Positions 8,781 through 17,300 of a stretch of 64,000 nt of DNA are shown one piece after another. Source of the stretch: Paenibacillus cellulosilyticus. GTDB lineage: Bacteria > Bacillota > Bacilli > Paenibacillales > Paenibacillaceae. The notes below the pieces were generated by a model. That model saw only the letters and a program-made list of their open reading frames with translations. It made no database searches and was not told where the DNA came from. The DNA is taken from contig NZ_QGTQ01000004.1 in assembly GCF_003182255.1 (NCBI RefSeq), positions 62,001 to 126,000 on the forward strand, in the 5' to 3' direction. How positions within the stretch are numbered: the stretch's first letter is position 1; the number at the start of each line of letters is the position of its first letter. The position numbers and the translations under genes were made by a program.

Positions 8781-8795
8781 TTAGAATTATTATAA
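8781..8795 (-). promoter_or_regulatory. Candidate PerR box / -10 region upstream of fur
   Basis: TTAGAATTATTATAA matches the known PerR operator consensus TTATAATNATTATAA at all but one position. On the minus strand it contains TATAAT as a possible -10. It lies 236 bases before the fur start, with the palindromic element between them. No good -35 is seen. Confidence 0.45.
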
Positions 8796-8846
8796 TTTAA
8801 TCGTAATACAAATGACCGCCATATGCAATTGAAAGTTCTGACTGAA

Positions 8847-9566
8847 CTAGGAACGCCCACCTCTGAACTTCTGCGAATGAGCTCGCGCTTCGTCCGGGTT
8901 CGTCACCCGATTACGGCTCCATTCGAGTAAAATACGGTCGATATAGCGGAAATGCAGCTTGCCTGCGAATACAGCTTCCTTCAACGCAAATCGAATGATA
9001 TCGTCTGAATATCGGTCTTGATCGAGCCAAGCTGCGATCGTCTCACATTCCATCGGCGACAGCGGGCGGCCAAACTCCTGTTCGAACACACTAAACAGAT
9101 TGTCCGACGAAGGCACAACTGTCAGTCCCTCAGAAGCCGCTGCAGCAGTTGAAGCAGTCTGACGATTCGCCGCCGACGCTTGCGCACCGGCTTCCCGCTT
9201 CATGGCGGCAGCCTGCTGGCCTGCGCGCAGCAGCCAACTTGTCCAATCATAACGCTCTGAGCGAATGTCCGTCATCAGATCGGCATCTTCTTCGATCGTC
9301 AGCATGCCTTCTTTCATCAGCTTTCGAAGCGTGAATACGATATCCGTTACCGGCTTACCCATTCGCTCTGCTAATTGTTCGGGAGTGGGAAAATCGATTC
9401 CTTCCGCATCACGGAACGCCATCAGCTGGAATAGCAGTAAAACATCGCTCTCCTCCAGCCCTAGCGAACTGTACGTCCGGAGCAAAACGGAGGGGATGAA
9501 TACCCCTCCGCCACTCATTGCATCGCTTAATCCTCTTGCATAGGCTTTCCAAATTTCATCCTTCAA
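8847..9566 (-). CDS. dnaD: Primosomal/replication initiation protein DnaD
   Basis: DnaD acts with DnaA and DnaB in loading the replicative helicase in low-GC Gram-positive bacteria. The protein is about 239 residues: an N-terminal winged-helix domain (LLLFQLMAFRDAEGIDFPTPEQLAERMG, then TLRKLMKEGML) and a C-terminal DnaD domain (FEQEFGRPLSPMECETIAAWL near residue 165, ending FRYIDRILLEWSRN). A low-complexity linker rich in A, S and T separates them. TTG at 9566 follows GGGAGGG with normal spacing, so it is chosen over upstream starts. asnS-dnaD order is as in B. subtilis; nth, which follows there, is absent. Confidence 0.92.
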   Translation of the reverse strand: MKDEIWKAYARGLSDAMSGGGVFIPSVLLRTYSSLGLEESDVLLLFQLMAFRDAEGIDFPTPEQLAERMGKPVTDIVFTLRKLMKEGMLTIEEDADLMTDIRSERYDWTSWLLRAGQQAAAMKREAGAQASAANRQTASTAAAASEGLTVVPSSDNLFSVFEQEFGRPLSPMECETIAAWLDQDRYSDDIIRFALKEAVFAGKLHFRYIDRILLEWSRNRVTNPDEARAHSQKFRGGRS

Positions 9567-9601
9567 CCGTGTCCCTCCCAAGATGAAGCGCTTGTTGCAT
9601 G

Positions 9602-10903
9602 TTAAGGATATAAACGGTAAAGCGTACGCGGAAACGCGATCGTCTCTCTTACATGCTCCAAACCACAAATCCAAGCGACAGTCCGCTCAAGGCCAAGCCC
9701 GAAGCCAGAATGCGGCACCGTACCATAACGGCGTAAATCCATATACCAAGCGTACGCTTCCTCCGACAGCTCATGCTCTTGGAAGCGCTGTGCCATCAGC
9801 TCAGGGTCATCGATGCGCTGCGAGCCGCCAATAATCTCGCCATAGCCTTCCGGTGCAATCAAGTCGGCGCATAGCACCACTTCAGGCCGCGTAGGATCAG
9901 GCTTCATATAGAATGCCTTAAACGACGCCGGATAATGGGTAATAAATACTGGGCGGTCGAATTTCTCAGCAATCGCCGTCTCATGCGGAGCTCCAAAGTC
10001 TTCGCCCCAAGGCAGGTCGAATCCTTCTTTATGCAGCAGCTCAATGGCCTCGTCATACGTTATGCGCGGGAACGGCGCTTGTACCTGTTCAAGCTTCGAC
10101 ACGTCACGTCCAATCGTCTCAAGCTCTGTGCGGCAACTCGCGACAACCGACTGCACGACGAAGGAGATGAACTGCTCCTGCACCTGCAAATTTTGCTCAT
10201 GATCGACGAATGCCATCTCCGGCTCAATCATCCAGAACTCAATCAAGTGGCGTCGGGTCTTCGACTTCTCAGCACGGAATGTTGGTCCGAACGAATAGAC
10301 CTTGCCCAGCGCCATTGCAGCAGCTTCCATATACAGCTGACCGCTCTGCGTGAGGTATGCATCCTCATCAAAATATTTGGTATGGAACAGGTTTGTCGTT
10401 CCTTCACAAGAGGACGGTGTAAGCACCGGCGGATCAACGAGCGTGAAGCCGCGTTCATCGAAGAACTGCTGGATAGCGCGAATGATTTGCGCCCGGACAA
10501 CCATAATAGCACGCTGCTTCGGCGAACGCAGCCATAGATGACGGCGATCCATCAAGAAATCGATGCCGTGCTCCTTCGGCGTAATTGGATATTCCTCGGT
10601 CACCTGAATCGTCTGAATCCCTGTAACAGTCAGCTCATAACCAGACGGACTGCGAGGCTCCTCGCGAACGATACCTGTAACATACAGCGAGCTCTCCTGC
10701 GTCAACTTCTGAGCTGCTGCCCATGTTTCCTCATCCACATCGCTCTTAGCCAGTACGCCTTGAATAAAACCTAATCCATCGCGCAGCTTTAGAAATTGGA
10801 TTTTGCCGCTCGATCGTTTACCCTGCAGCCAGCAGCCGATCACAACTGTCTCGCCGACCTTGCCTGCCACATCGCGTATCGTCGTCAAGTTGCTCGTTTG
10901 CAT
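9602..10903 (-). CDS. asnS: Asparaginyl-tRNA synthetase
   Basis: Class IIb synthetase, 433 residues. An N-terminal OB-fold anticodon-binding domain ([24 protein letters not shown]) is followed by the catalytic core with motif 2 ([25 protein letters not shown]) and motif 3 ([16 protein letters not shown]). [11 protein letters not shown] and [10 protein letters not shown] are also typical of AsnRS. dnaD starts 35 bases downstream of its stop. No T-box is seen in the 73-base gap before it. Confidence 0.95.
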   Translation of the reverse strand: MQTSNLTTIRDVAGKVGETVVIGCWLQGKRSSGKIQFLKLRDGLGFIQGVLAKSDVDEETWAAAQKLTQESSLYVTGIVREEPRSPSGYELTVTGIQTIQVTEEYPITPKEHGIDFLMDRRHLWLRSPKQRAIMVVRAQIIRAIQQFFDERGFTLVDPPVLTPSSCEGTTNLFHTKYFDEDAYLTQSGQLYMEAAAMALGKVYSFGPTFRAEKSKTRRHLIEFWMIEPEMAFVDHEQNLQVQEQFISFVVQSVVASCRTELETIGRDVSKLEQVQAPFPRITYDEAIELLHKEGFDLPWGEDFGAPHETAIAEKFDRPVFITHYPASFKAFYMKPDPTRPEVVLCADLIAPEGYGEIIGGSQRIDDPELMAQRFQEHELSEEAYAWYMDLRRYGTVPHSGFGLGLERTVAWICGLEHVRETIAFPRTLYRLYP

Positions 10904-10976
10904 ACAACCGCCCTCTTCCCTCGTTCAAATGGTTAATCTAGTAATGCTCTACTTCCTATATTTACCGCGTTTACGA

Positions 10977-12191
10977 TTAATTATAATCAGAAGACTCGCG
11001 AATAATTGCATATGTATCTCTAGCGATCAACAGCTCCTCGTTCGTTGGAACGACAAGCACCGTAATACGCGAGCTATCCGTTGAGATGCGGCGCGTCACT
11101 TTGCTCCGCTCACTGTTGCGCTCTTCATCAAGCTCTACCCCAAGGAATGTCAGCCCTTCACAGACAGCCTTCCTCAACACAACCGAGTTCTCACCTACAC
11201 CTGCTGTGAAAATAATCGTATCAAGCCCATTCATAGCCGCAGCATAAGCGCCGACATATTTGCGAATTCGATACGTGTACATATCGAAAGCCAGCTTCGC
11301 ATTCTTGTCGCCTTCGTTCATCGCATCCGTAATCTCGCGCATGTCGCTCGATAAACCGCTTATTGCCTGCAAGCCGCTATGCTTATTCAGCATGGAGTTC
11401 ACTTCACTGACGCTAAGGTCTTCCTTGTTCATGACATAAGGGACGACTGCCGGGTCCAAATCACCGCTGCGCGTTCCCATCATTAGACCTTCAAGCGGTG
11501 TCATCCCCATACTTGTATCAAACGACTTGCCATCTTTAATGGCTGTACAGCTGGCACCATTGCCAATATGGCAGGAAACCATGCTGAGCGATTCCAGCGG
11601 CTTGTTCAGGAACTTGGCTGCTTGATCGCTGACATATGCATGTGAAGTACCGTGGAAGCCGTAACGACGTACTTTATGCCGGCGGTACAACACCATCGGA
11701 ATCGCATACAAATACGACTGCTGCGGCATCGTCTGATGGAATGCCGTGTCGAAGACGACAACTTGCGGAATATCCGGCATGTTCTCTTCTACTGCGAGAA
11801 TGCCCATCATGTGTGCTGGGTTATGCAGTGGGGCAAGATCAAACAGCTTACGAATCTCAACCTTTACATCGTTCGTCACGAGAGCCGATTGTTTGAACGT
11901 CTCGCCGCCGTGTACGACGCGGTGCCCGACGGCATGAATCTCATTGATGCTGCTGATAACGCCATGCTTGGCATCAGTCAGCAAATCAAGTACGCGACGC
12001 ACTGCCGTCGTATGCTCCAGAATTTCACTTACGTTCTTCACTTCCGGCTTGTCTGCCGGCTCATGGGTGACGATCGAGGAATCCATTCCGATACGTTCGA
12101 CACGCCCGCTGGCTAGAACGGATTCATCCATCATATTGTATAACTGATACTTAAGCGACGAGCTGCCTGCGTTAATTACGAGTACTTTCAT
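10977..12191 (-). CDS. ackA: Acetate kinase
   Basis: Converts acetyl phosphate and ADP to acetate and ATP. It is 404 residues, the full family length, with the N-terminal signature INAGSSSLKYQLY, HRVVHGGE near residue 90, the HGTSHAYVS motif and SCHIGNGAS in the phosphate-binding part, then GTRSGDLDP. The acetate kinase length and signatures speak against butyrate kinase. It overlaps the end of the 3-hydroxyacyl-CoA dehydrogenase gene by ATGA (12188-12191), so the two are translated together; no phosphotransacetylase gene is nearby. Confidence 0.95.
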   Translation of the reverse strand: MKVLVINAGSSSLKYQLYNMMDESVLASGRVERIGMDSSIVTHEPADKPEVKNVSEILEHTTAVRRVLDLLTDAKHGVISSINEIHAVGHRVVHGGETFKQSALVTNDVKVEIRKLFDLAPLHNPAHMMGILAVEENMPDIPQVVVFDTAFHQTMPQQSYLYAIPMVLYRRHKVRRYGFHGTSHAYVSDQAAKFLNKPLESLSMVSCHIGNGASCTAIKDGKSFDTSMGMTPLEGLMMGTRSGDLDPAVVPYVMNKEDLSVSEVNSMLNKHSGLQAISGLSSDMREITDAMNEGDKNAKLAFDMYTYRIRKYVGAYAAAMNGLDTIIFTAGVGENSVVLRKAVCEGLTFLGVELDEERNSERSKVTRRISTDSSRITVLVVPTNEELLIARDTYAIIRESSDYN

Positions 12192-13060
12192 GTCCGATCG
12201 CCGTCCTTATCGTATTTGAAGAAGCCAATGCCCGTTTTGACGCCTAAGTGGCCAGCTCGAACCATCTTCTTCAACACGATCGACGGACGGTATTTGAGCT
12301 CGCCATATTCGCGGAACATACGCTCCAGCGCAGCAAGAACGGAGTCAAGTCCGAAACGGTCCGCCATCTCGAACGGTCCGTGTTGGAACGAATAGCCGAT
12401 GCGCATTGCGCTGTCAATATCTTCAACCGAAGCGACGCCTTCTTCGAGAACGTGAAGCGCTTCGTTAATAAACAGACAGATAAGCCGGGTTGTAACGAAA
12501 CCAGGCGACTCGAATACCATGACGCCCTTCTTGTTCGTAACGACTTCAATGAACTGCTTCGTCCGTTCGAATGTAGCGTCCGATGTCTGCAGACCGCGCA
12601 CGATTTCGACGAGATCGATTTTGTAAACAGGATAGACAAAATGCATGCCAATCACACGTTCCGGACGCGCCGTAACGCTTGCAAGCTCAGTTAAGCTCAA
12701 TGTAGACGTATTGCTCGCGAGAATGACCTCAGGACCACAAGCACGATCAAGCTTCTCGAAAATTTCTTTCTTCGCTTCCAGATCTTCAGTAACTGTCTCA
12801 ATGACGAATTCGCACTGTGCCAGTTCCTCAATCCGCTCCAGCGGGTGAAGTCGATTGAGCACCTGCTTCTTCTCTGCCTGCGTGAGCGCCCACTTCTCAA
12901 TCTGTTTATCCAAGCTGAGCTCAATCTGTGAAATGCCCGCCGCCAGCTTGTCCGCGCACTGATCGACGAGATAAACATCTAACCCTTTGAAGGCGAGCAT
13001 CTCTGCAATGCCCTGTCCCATTGTACCAATCCCGATTACACCTGCTTTACGCACTGTCAT
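12188..13060 (-). CDS. 3-hydroxybutyryl-CoA dehydrogenase family protein
   Basis: NAD-dependent 3-hydroxyacyl-CoA dehydrogenase of 290 residues. The Rossmann signature GVIGIGTMGQGIAEML is at residues 6-21, ASNTSTLSLTELA near 120, and the catalytic region GMHFVYPVYKIDLVEIVRG and FVTTRLICLFINEAL follow. ATG at 13060 is 7 bases after GGAGG and is preferred over an in-frame start at 13114. It is coupled to ackA, suggesting a role in acyl-CoA overflow or fatty acid/butyrate metabolism. The exact substrate is not fixed by the sequence. Confidence 0.85.
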   Translation of the reverse strand: MTVRKAGVIGIGTMGQGIAEMLAFKGLDVYLVDQCADKLAAGISQIELSLDKQIEKWALTQAEKKQVLNRLHPLERIEELAQCEFVIETVTEDLEAKKEIFEKLDRACGPEVILASNTSTLSLTELASVTARPERVIGMHFVYPVYKIDLVEIVRGLQTSDATFERTKQFIEVVTNKKGVMVFESPGFVTTRLICLFINEALHVLEEGVASVEDIDSAMRIGYSFQHGPFEMADRFGLDSVLAALERMFREYGELKYRPSIVLKKMVRAGHLGVKTGIGFFKYDKDGDRT

Positions 13061-13191
13061 ATCCGTTTCCTCCGCTCCAACTACTGTACTAGTCCGCAAT
13101 GCGTGCTGTTTCACGATCGTATTACCTATTGCCCTATAAGTACAGCTCTATCTATATATAACTTTATTATAACTTTTTTTCATACAAATAA

Positions 13192-13222
13192 GAAGGCAGA
13201 CGGATTGTCTGCCTTCATTTTG
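13192..13222 (-). terminator. Terminator after the FtsH-like gene
   Basis: GAAGGCAGAC (13192-13201) and GTCTGCCTTC (13207-13216) form a perfect 10-base stem just after the stop of the minus-strand AAA protease gene; the tail on that strand is T-rich. Confidence 0.8.
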
Positions 13223-13232
13223 TCATACTTAT

Positions 13233-14744
13233 TTAAACAGCTGCTGGCACTGATTCGCGAAGCATATCACGGAACCGGCTTCCGTCTACAACCTCTTCAG
13301 CGACAAGGATATCAAGTGCATATTCAAACGCATGAATCTGCTCTTGGAGCATCACTTTCGTCTGCTTCAGCAAGTCTTCCAACATGCCCGAAGCAAGCGA
13401 CGACAGCTTCTCTGGCGTCAACATGCCAGGATCGATGATGCCAAGCTCCGTTAGACCGCATTCCGCCATCGTGCGTACCATGTTGATAGCTTGATCGAAG
13501 TCACCTTTGGAACCGGTACTGCGGTTGTCGTAAAACAGTTCCTCAGCTGCCGCACCGCCAAGGGCAATACGAATCTGACCTTCGAGATAGTCCTTCGTGT
13601 ACAGATAACGCTCACGCTGCGGTTGATGGCGAACATAGCCGAGCGCTTGTCCGCGTGGCGACAGCGTTACGTTCGCAACGCTGCCCGGTGCGACGAGCTC
13701 CGCAATAATCGCATGGCCGAGCTCATGACGTGCAACGCGGACACGTTCCTCATCCGTCGTCTCACGATCGGTTTTTTCACCCATCATGACTTTATCGATT
13801 GCGCTCGTCAGATGCGAGCGGCCAATGACTTCCAAGTTATCACGCATTGCATAGATCGCCGCTTCATTCATAACGCTTTCCAGCTGTGCACCGGAGAAAC
13901 CAAACGTTTCAGCCGCCGTACGGTCGAGAAGCTCCATCGATTCCAACGGTTTATTTTTGGCATGGATCTGAAGAATATGCAGACGACCTTTCACATCCGG
14001 CAGCTCAACGCCGATATGGCGGTCGAAACGGCCTGGACGGAGCAATGCTGGATCGAGCATTTCTTTACGGTTCGTTGCTGCCATGATAAGGATTCGCGGC
14101 GCCTCCGACGTATGAATACCGTCCATCTCCGTCAGCAGCTGATTAAGCGTCTGATCGTACTCACGCTGCTGTCCGCCATCCCTCTTGCCGCCAATAACAT
14201 CAATCTCATCTATAAAAATGACCGCAGCGGACTTACCAGCCTTCGCTGCCTTCTTCCGTGCCTCTGTGAACAAATCACGGATACGGCTTGCGCCGACACC
14301 GACATACATCTCGACGAACTCGGAACCCGATGCTGCAAGGAACACAGAATCCGTATATTGCGCGGCTGCCTTCGCCAGCAGTGTCTTACCTGTGCCCGGA
14401 GGGCCCGTCAGCAGAATCCCTTTCAACGGACGAATGCCAAGTCGTGCAATCTCTTCCTTCTTCACGAGAAAATCGAGTGCCTCGACGAGTTCACGCTTCG
14501 CCCGCTCCTGACCGCCGATTTGCTCGAACGTCAGCATCTGAGTCGACGCTTCCTTCTTCGCCTGTATCCCGCGCGAGGATGCCGCGAGCGGACCTTGACC
14601 TCTCATTTTTGCTGCAAATGCAAGTCCAACGACAATACCAGCTACCATCGCTAACGGCAGTAAATTCACACCTCTATACAAAAGGAATACAACAAGGGAT
14701 ACAGCGGCGCCGATCCCAATCTCGATCTTATAATTTCGAAGCAT
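13233..14744 (-). CDS. FtsH-like membrane AAA zinc metalloprotease, reduced form
   Basis: 503 residues. Two hydrophobic segments at about residues 10-24 and 28-46 form a tight hairpin with almost no outside loop. An AAA module follows with Walker A GPPGTGKT (about 114-121), Walker B VIFIDEID, and the second region of homology AATNRKEMLDPALLRPGRFDR. The protease zinc motif HELGH and ALGGAAAEELFYDNRSTGSKGDFDQA come next. True FtsH has about 70 extracytoplasmic residues between its membrane segments; here they are missing, so it is a paralogue, probably for a narrow set of membrane or cytosolic substrates. ATG at 14744 shares a base with the stop of the upstream gene (TAATG), showing tight coupling. 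The substrate is unknown. Confidence 0.85.
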   Translation of the reverse strand: MLRNYKIEIGIGAAVSLVVFLLYRGVNLLPLAMVAGIVVGLAFAAKMRGQGPLAASSRGIQAKKEASTQMLTFEQIGGQERAKRELVEALDFLVKKEEIARLGIRPLKGILLTGPPGTGKTLLAKAAAQYTDSVFLAASGSEFVEMYVGVGASRIRDLFTEARKKAAKAGKSAAVIFIDEIDVIGGKRDGGQQREYDQTLNQLLTEMDGIHTSEAPRILIMAATNRKEMLDPALLRPGRFDRHIGVELPDVKGRLHILQIHAKNKPLESMELLDRTAAETFGFSGAQLESVMNEAAIYAMRDNLEVIGRSHLTSAIDKVMMGEKTDRETTDEERVRVARHELGHAIIAELVAPGSVANVTLSPRGQALGYVRHQPQRERYLYTKDYLEGQIRIALGGAAAEELFYDNRSTGSKGDFDQAINMVRTMAECGLTELGIIDPGMLTPEKLSSLASGMLEDLLKQTKVMLQEQIHAFEYALDILVAEEVVDGSRFRDMLRESVPAAV

Positions 14745-15274
14745 TATTCCCACACCCCCATAGTTGCCGGCGTACGCGGCAGGATGATGTATTTGACAGC
14801 CTCGCCTTTAGTAAGTGTTATATATACGTTCGTATCGTCCATCTCTGTATTAACCGTCAAGCCAGCATTCGCTGCTGCCAGCTCATCAAGTGCAGCAGGA
14901 ATTTGCGAATAAGTCTTCGTCTCCATCGCTTGTGCCACATCAAACAATACGGTTGACCACAGCTTGTCCAATTCATCGCTGCTTACTGAACCTGTTACAT
15001 CTAATTTCAAATCGCGGCCCTTTAGCACGGAGGAACCATCCGTTGTTAATTGATCATATACCGTACGTAAATCTGCGCCTTCAGCAAGCGTCAGTGAGAC
15101 ATTAGCTGTACCGTTCTCTAAGCTCGAAGTCGAATCAACGACATTCGGCAGATTGCTAATGGCTTTCTCCAGCGGTCCTTTGACCGCAAATTGATCATAC
15201 GTATACCAGCCTCCGAACAACAACAAGGCACTAACCGCTACCGACACGAGTGCAGGAATCCATCGAATTCGCAT
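14744..15274 (-). CDS. Unknown single-pass membrane protein coupled to the FtsH-like protease
   Basis: 176 residues. A short basic start (MRIRW) and one membrane segment at about residues 5-24 are followed by an extracytoplasmic domain of mixed strands and helices. The ATG at 15274 follows GGAGG; the in-frame start at 15322 is less likely. The stop overlaps the start of the AAA protease (TAATG). I do not recognise the family. The arrangement suggests an outside-facing partner, adaptor or substrate that supplies what the protease lacks. Confidence 0.7.
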   Translation of the reverse strand: MRIRWIPALVSVAVSALLLFGGWYTYDQFAVKGPLEKAISNLPNVVDSTSSLENGTANVSLTLAEGADLRTVYDQLTTDGSSVLKGRDLKLDVTGSVSSDELDKLWSTVLFDVAQAMETKTYSQIPAALDELAAANAGLTVNTEMDDTNVYITLTKGEAVKYIILPRTPATMGVWE

Positions 15275-15371
15275 CGTATGACCTCCTATATAATGAAGTA
15301 GTTGAGTAGTTCTAAAAGTCATTCATTCAAAACAAATCAATCGTTCGTACGCCTCAATTGCTATATTCAGA

Positions 15372-15391
15372 GTATATCACAGTTGATATAC
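15372..15391. promoter_or_regulatory. Operator-like palindrome upstream of the membrane protein/protease pair
   Basis: GTATATCA (15372-15379) and TGATATAC (15384-15391) form a perfect 8-base dyad with a 4-base spacer, about 100 bases before the start at 15274. The left arm contains a minus-strand TATACT that could be a -10. It looks like a repressor site; the regulator is unknown. Confidence 0.45.
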
Positions 15392-15403
15392 GAATGAGCG
15401 GTG

Positions 15404-15445
15404 TAATAAAAGGAAACGCCGCCAGGCGAATGCCGGGCGGCGTTT
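15404..15445 (-). terminator. Terminator after tseB
   Basis: AAACGCCGCC (15414-15423) pairs with GGCGGCGTTT (15436-15445). On the minus strand it is followed by CCTTTTATT. It lies just downstream of the tseB stop. Confidence 0.82.
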
Positions 15446-15470
15446 AACATTGCTTATATGAAGATGTAGG

Positions 15471-16004
15471 CTACTGCGCCAAATGCTCAGCAGGCAGCTT
15501 CAATGTATTAATGAATGTGCCATTCTCGAAGTTGTAGAAATCATAGCTGTACTTTTGTTCGCCGCCTTCGCTGCGACTGTAGAACACTTCCCACACCCGT
15601 TGGCCACTCACAATGCCTGGACGAATATGTTTGATATGTGCGTCCGGCTTATTCTGGAGAAACGTGTCATGAATCTGCTGTTTGCTTACGGCATCAGCGG
15701 CACGGACCGTTTCCGTACCATTCTCACGAAGCCAAACATATTGCTCTTGTCCGTCTTCCGTCTTACCTTCAACAACCCATACCGATTCATCCCACACATA
15801 CTTTTCCGTGCTATCAACCTCGGTTAACGCGGCTGCTTCTATTGCTTGCTGCTTCGCCTTTGCTTCGTCCGACCAGATGCCTTTGAAGATCGTGTTGTAC
15901 CACATGCCTAGCCCTGCGATGACCGCAAGCAGAATGACGAGCGAAAGCGCCGTCCACCGCTTCGGATTCATAAAGGGAGCACGTTTCTTCCTCGTTGCCC
16001 GCAT
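15471..16004 (-). CDS. tseB: TseB/YpmB-type cell wall regulator
   Basis: 177 residues with a basic N-terminus, one membrane segment at about residues 17-36 and an extracytoplasmic part like the DUF5590 domain (DESVWVVEGKTEDGQEQYVWL, then HIKHIRPGIVSGQRVWEVFY). B. subtilis YpmB, renamed TseB, has this form and influences a penicillin-binding protein. In B. subtilis ypmB also sits between dinG and asnS, which supports the name. The ribosome site before ATG 16004 is weak, and a start at residue 12 is possible. It follows mtaD with only 3 bases between. Confidence 0.78.
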   Translation of the reverse strand: MRATRKKRAPFMNPKRWTALSLVILLAVIAGLGMWYNTIFKGIWSDEAKAKQQAIEAAALTEVDSTEKYVWDESVWVVEGKTEDGQEQYVWLRENGTETVRAADAVSKQQIHDTFLQNKPDAHIKHIRPGIVSGQRVWEVFYSRSEGGEQKYSYDFYNFENGTFINTLKLPAEHLAQ

Positions 16005-16007
16005 CGA

Positions 16008-17300
16008 TTACAGCAGCCTTTCAAATGCAGCTTGCGCTTCCCGATAAATCCGCTCTTCGTCCAGCGTCAAGCATTCGCCGTTACGAACGGTCTGCTTGCC
16101 ATCGATCCATACGTGAACGACGTCACTGCCAGAGCCTGCGTACACGAGATGCGAGATGATATCCGTTAGTGGGAAGAAATGCGGCTTATTCAGATCAAGC
16201 GCAATAAAGTCCGCCTTCTTGCCCGCTTCTATACTGCCGATAGACGATTCCTGCCAGATTGCGCGTGCACCATAGATCGTACCAAGCTTCAACGCCTCGA
16301 TTGCAGGTACAGCGGTTGGATCACCGGATACACCTTTATGAATCAGACCTGCGAGTCGGATCTCATCAAACGTGCTGAGGTTGTTGTTGCTTGCCGCGCC
16401 GTCCGTACCGAGCGATACCGTAACACCTGCACGAAGAAGATCAGGTACGCGTGCAACACCGCTCGCCAGCTTCAGGTTGCTTGCGGCATTGTGTGAAATC
16501 GCAACTTTACGTTCTGCCAGCAAAGCGATTTCTTCATCATTAAGATGAACGGCATGCGCAAGCAGTGTCGGACGTCCGAATACGCCAAGCTTATCCAAAT
16601 GTTCAACAGGACGAGCGCCGTAATCGCGCACGTTCTGTTCAACCTCCGCTGCCGTTTCCGACATGTGTGTATGAATCGGAACGTTCAGGTCATGCGACGC
16701 TTGAACGAAACGTTCGATGAATGCAGGCCCGCATGTATAAGGTGCATGCGGCGACAGCATCGTACGGATGCGTCCATCGGCTTTGCCTTCCCAGTCGCGT
16801 ACAAAATTGCAGGATTCAGCGAATTTCGCATCGAGCTCTTCAGGCGAGCCGAAGCCGATAACGCCGCGTGCGAGTACGCCGCGAAGACCGGACTGCTCCA
16901 CAACGCCAGCAATAATATGAGTACGATCATACATATCAACGAATGCCGTCGTACCTGTCTTCAGCATTTCAAGCTGAGCAAGGGCTGAGCCCCAATGAGC
17001 CGAATTATCGTCAAATTTCGCTTCAAGCGGCCAAATTTTATCCTGCAGCCATGTTTGCAGCACCATATCGTCCGCGAAACCACGCAGCAGCGTCATCGGC
17101 GTATGGCCGTGTGTATTAATCAGACCTGGCATGAAGACGAGTCCTTGGCCATTCACAATCTCCGCACCTTCGGAAACTTGAGGCTCTTGCTCCCCTATGT
17201 ATGCGATGCGGTCATCAATGACATGGAGAAATCCACGAACAACTGGCTGTGCATCGTTCATTGTGACGAACAAGCCGTTTTTAATCAGCAATTCACTCAT
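16008..17300 (-). CDS. mtaD: 5-methylthioadenosine/S-adenosylhomocysteine deaminase family
   Basis: Amidohydrolase of 430 residues. Metal ligands are visible in GLINTHGHTPM (HxH, near residue 65), HTHMSE near 210, and SLGTDGAASNNN near 300, with ISHNAASNLKLASG between. These are the signatures of the MtaD group, which deaminates methylthioadenosine, S-adenosylhomocysteine or related adenosines to inosine forms. Chlorohydrolase-like relatives share the fold, so the substrate is inferred. Its start overlaps the end of rex by 8 bases. This is a second methylthioadenosine-linked gene in the window besides mtnE/W/X/B. Confidence 0.83.
   Translation of the reverse strand: MSELLIKNGLFVTMNDAQPVVRGFLHVIDDRIAYIGEQEPQVSEGAEIVNGQGLVFMPGLINTHGHTPMTLLRGFADDMVLQTWLQDKIWPLEAKFDDNSAHWGSALAQLEMLKTGTTAFVDMYDRTHIIAGVVEQSGLRGVLARGVIGFGSPEELDAKFAESCNFVRDWEGKADGRIRTMLSPHAPYTCGPAFIERFVQASHDLNVPIHTHMSETAAEVEQNVRDYGARPVEHLDKLGVFGRPTLLAHAVHLNDEEIALLAERKVAISHNAASNLKLASGVARVPDLLRAGVTVSLGTDGAASNNNLSTFDEIRLAGLIHKGVSGDPTAVPAIEALKLGTIYGARAIWQESSIGSIEAGKKADFIALDLNKPHFFPLTDIISHLVYAGSGSDVVHVWIDGKQTVRNGECLTLDEERIYREAQAAFERLL

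Noticed and set aside
13491-14654. Long plus-strand frame of 387 codons opposite the AAA protease
   Set aside because: It is antisense to an intact, motif-rich gene and its product has no recognisable features; it is a shadow of the codon bias.
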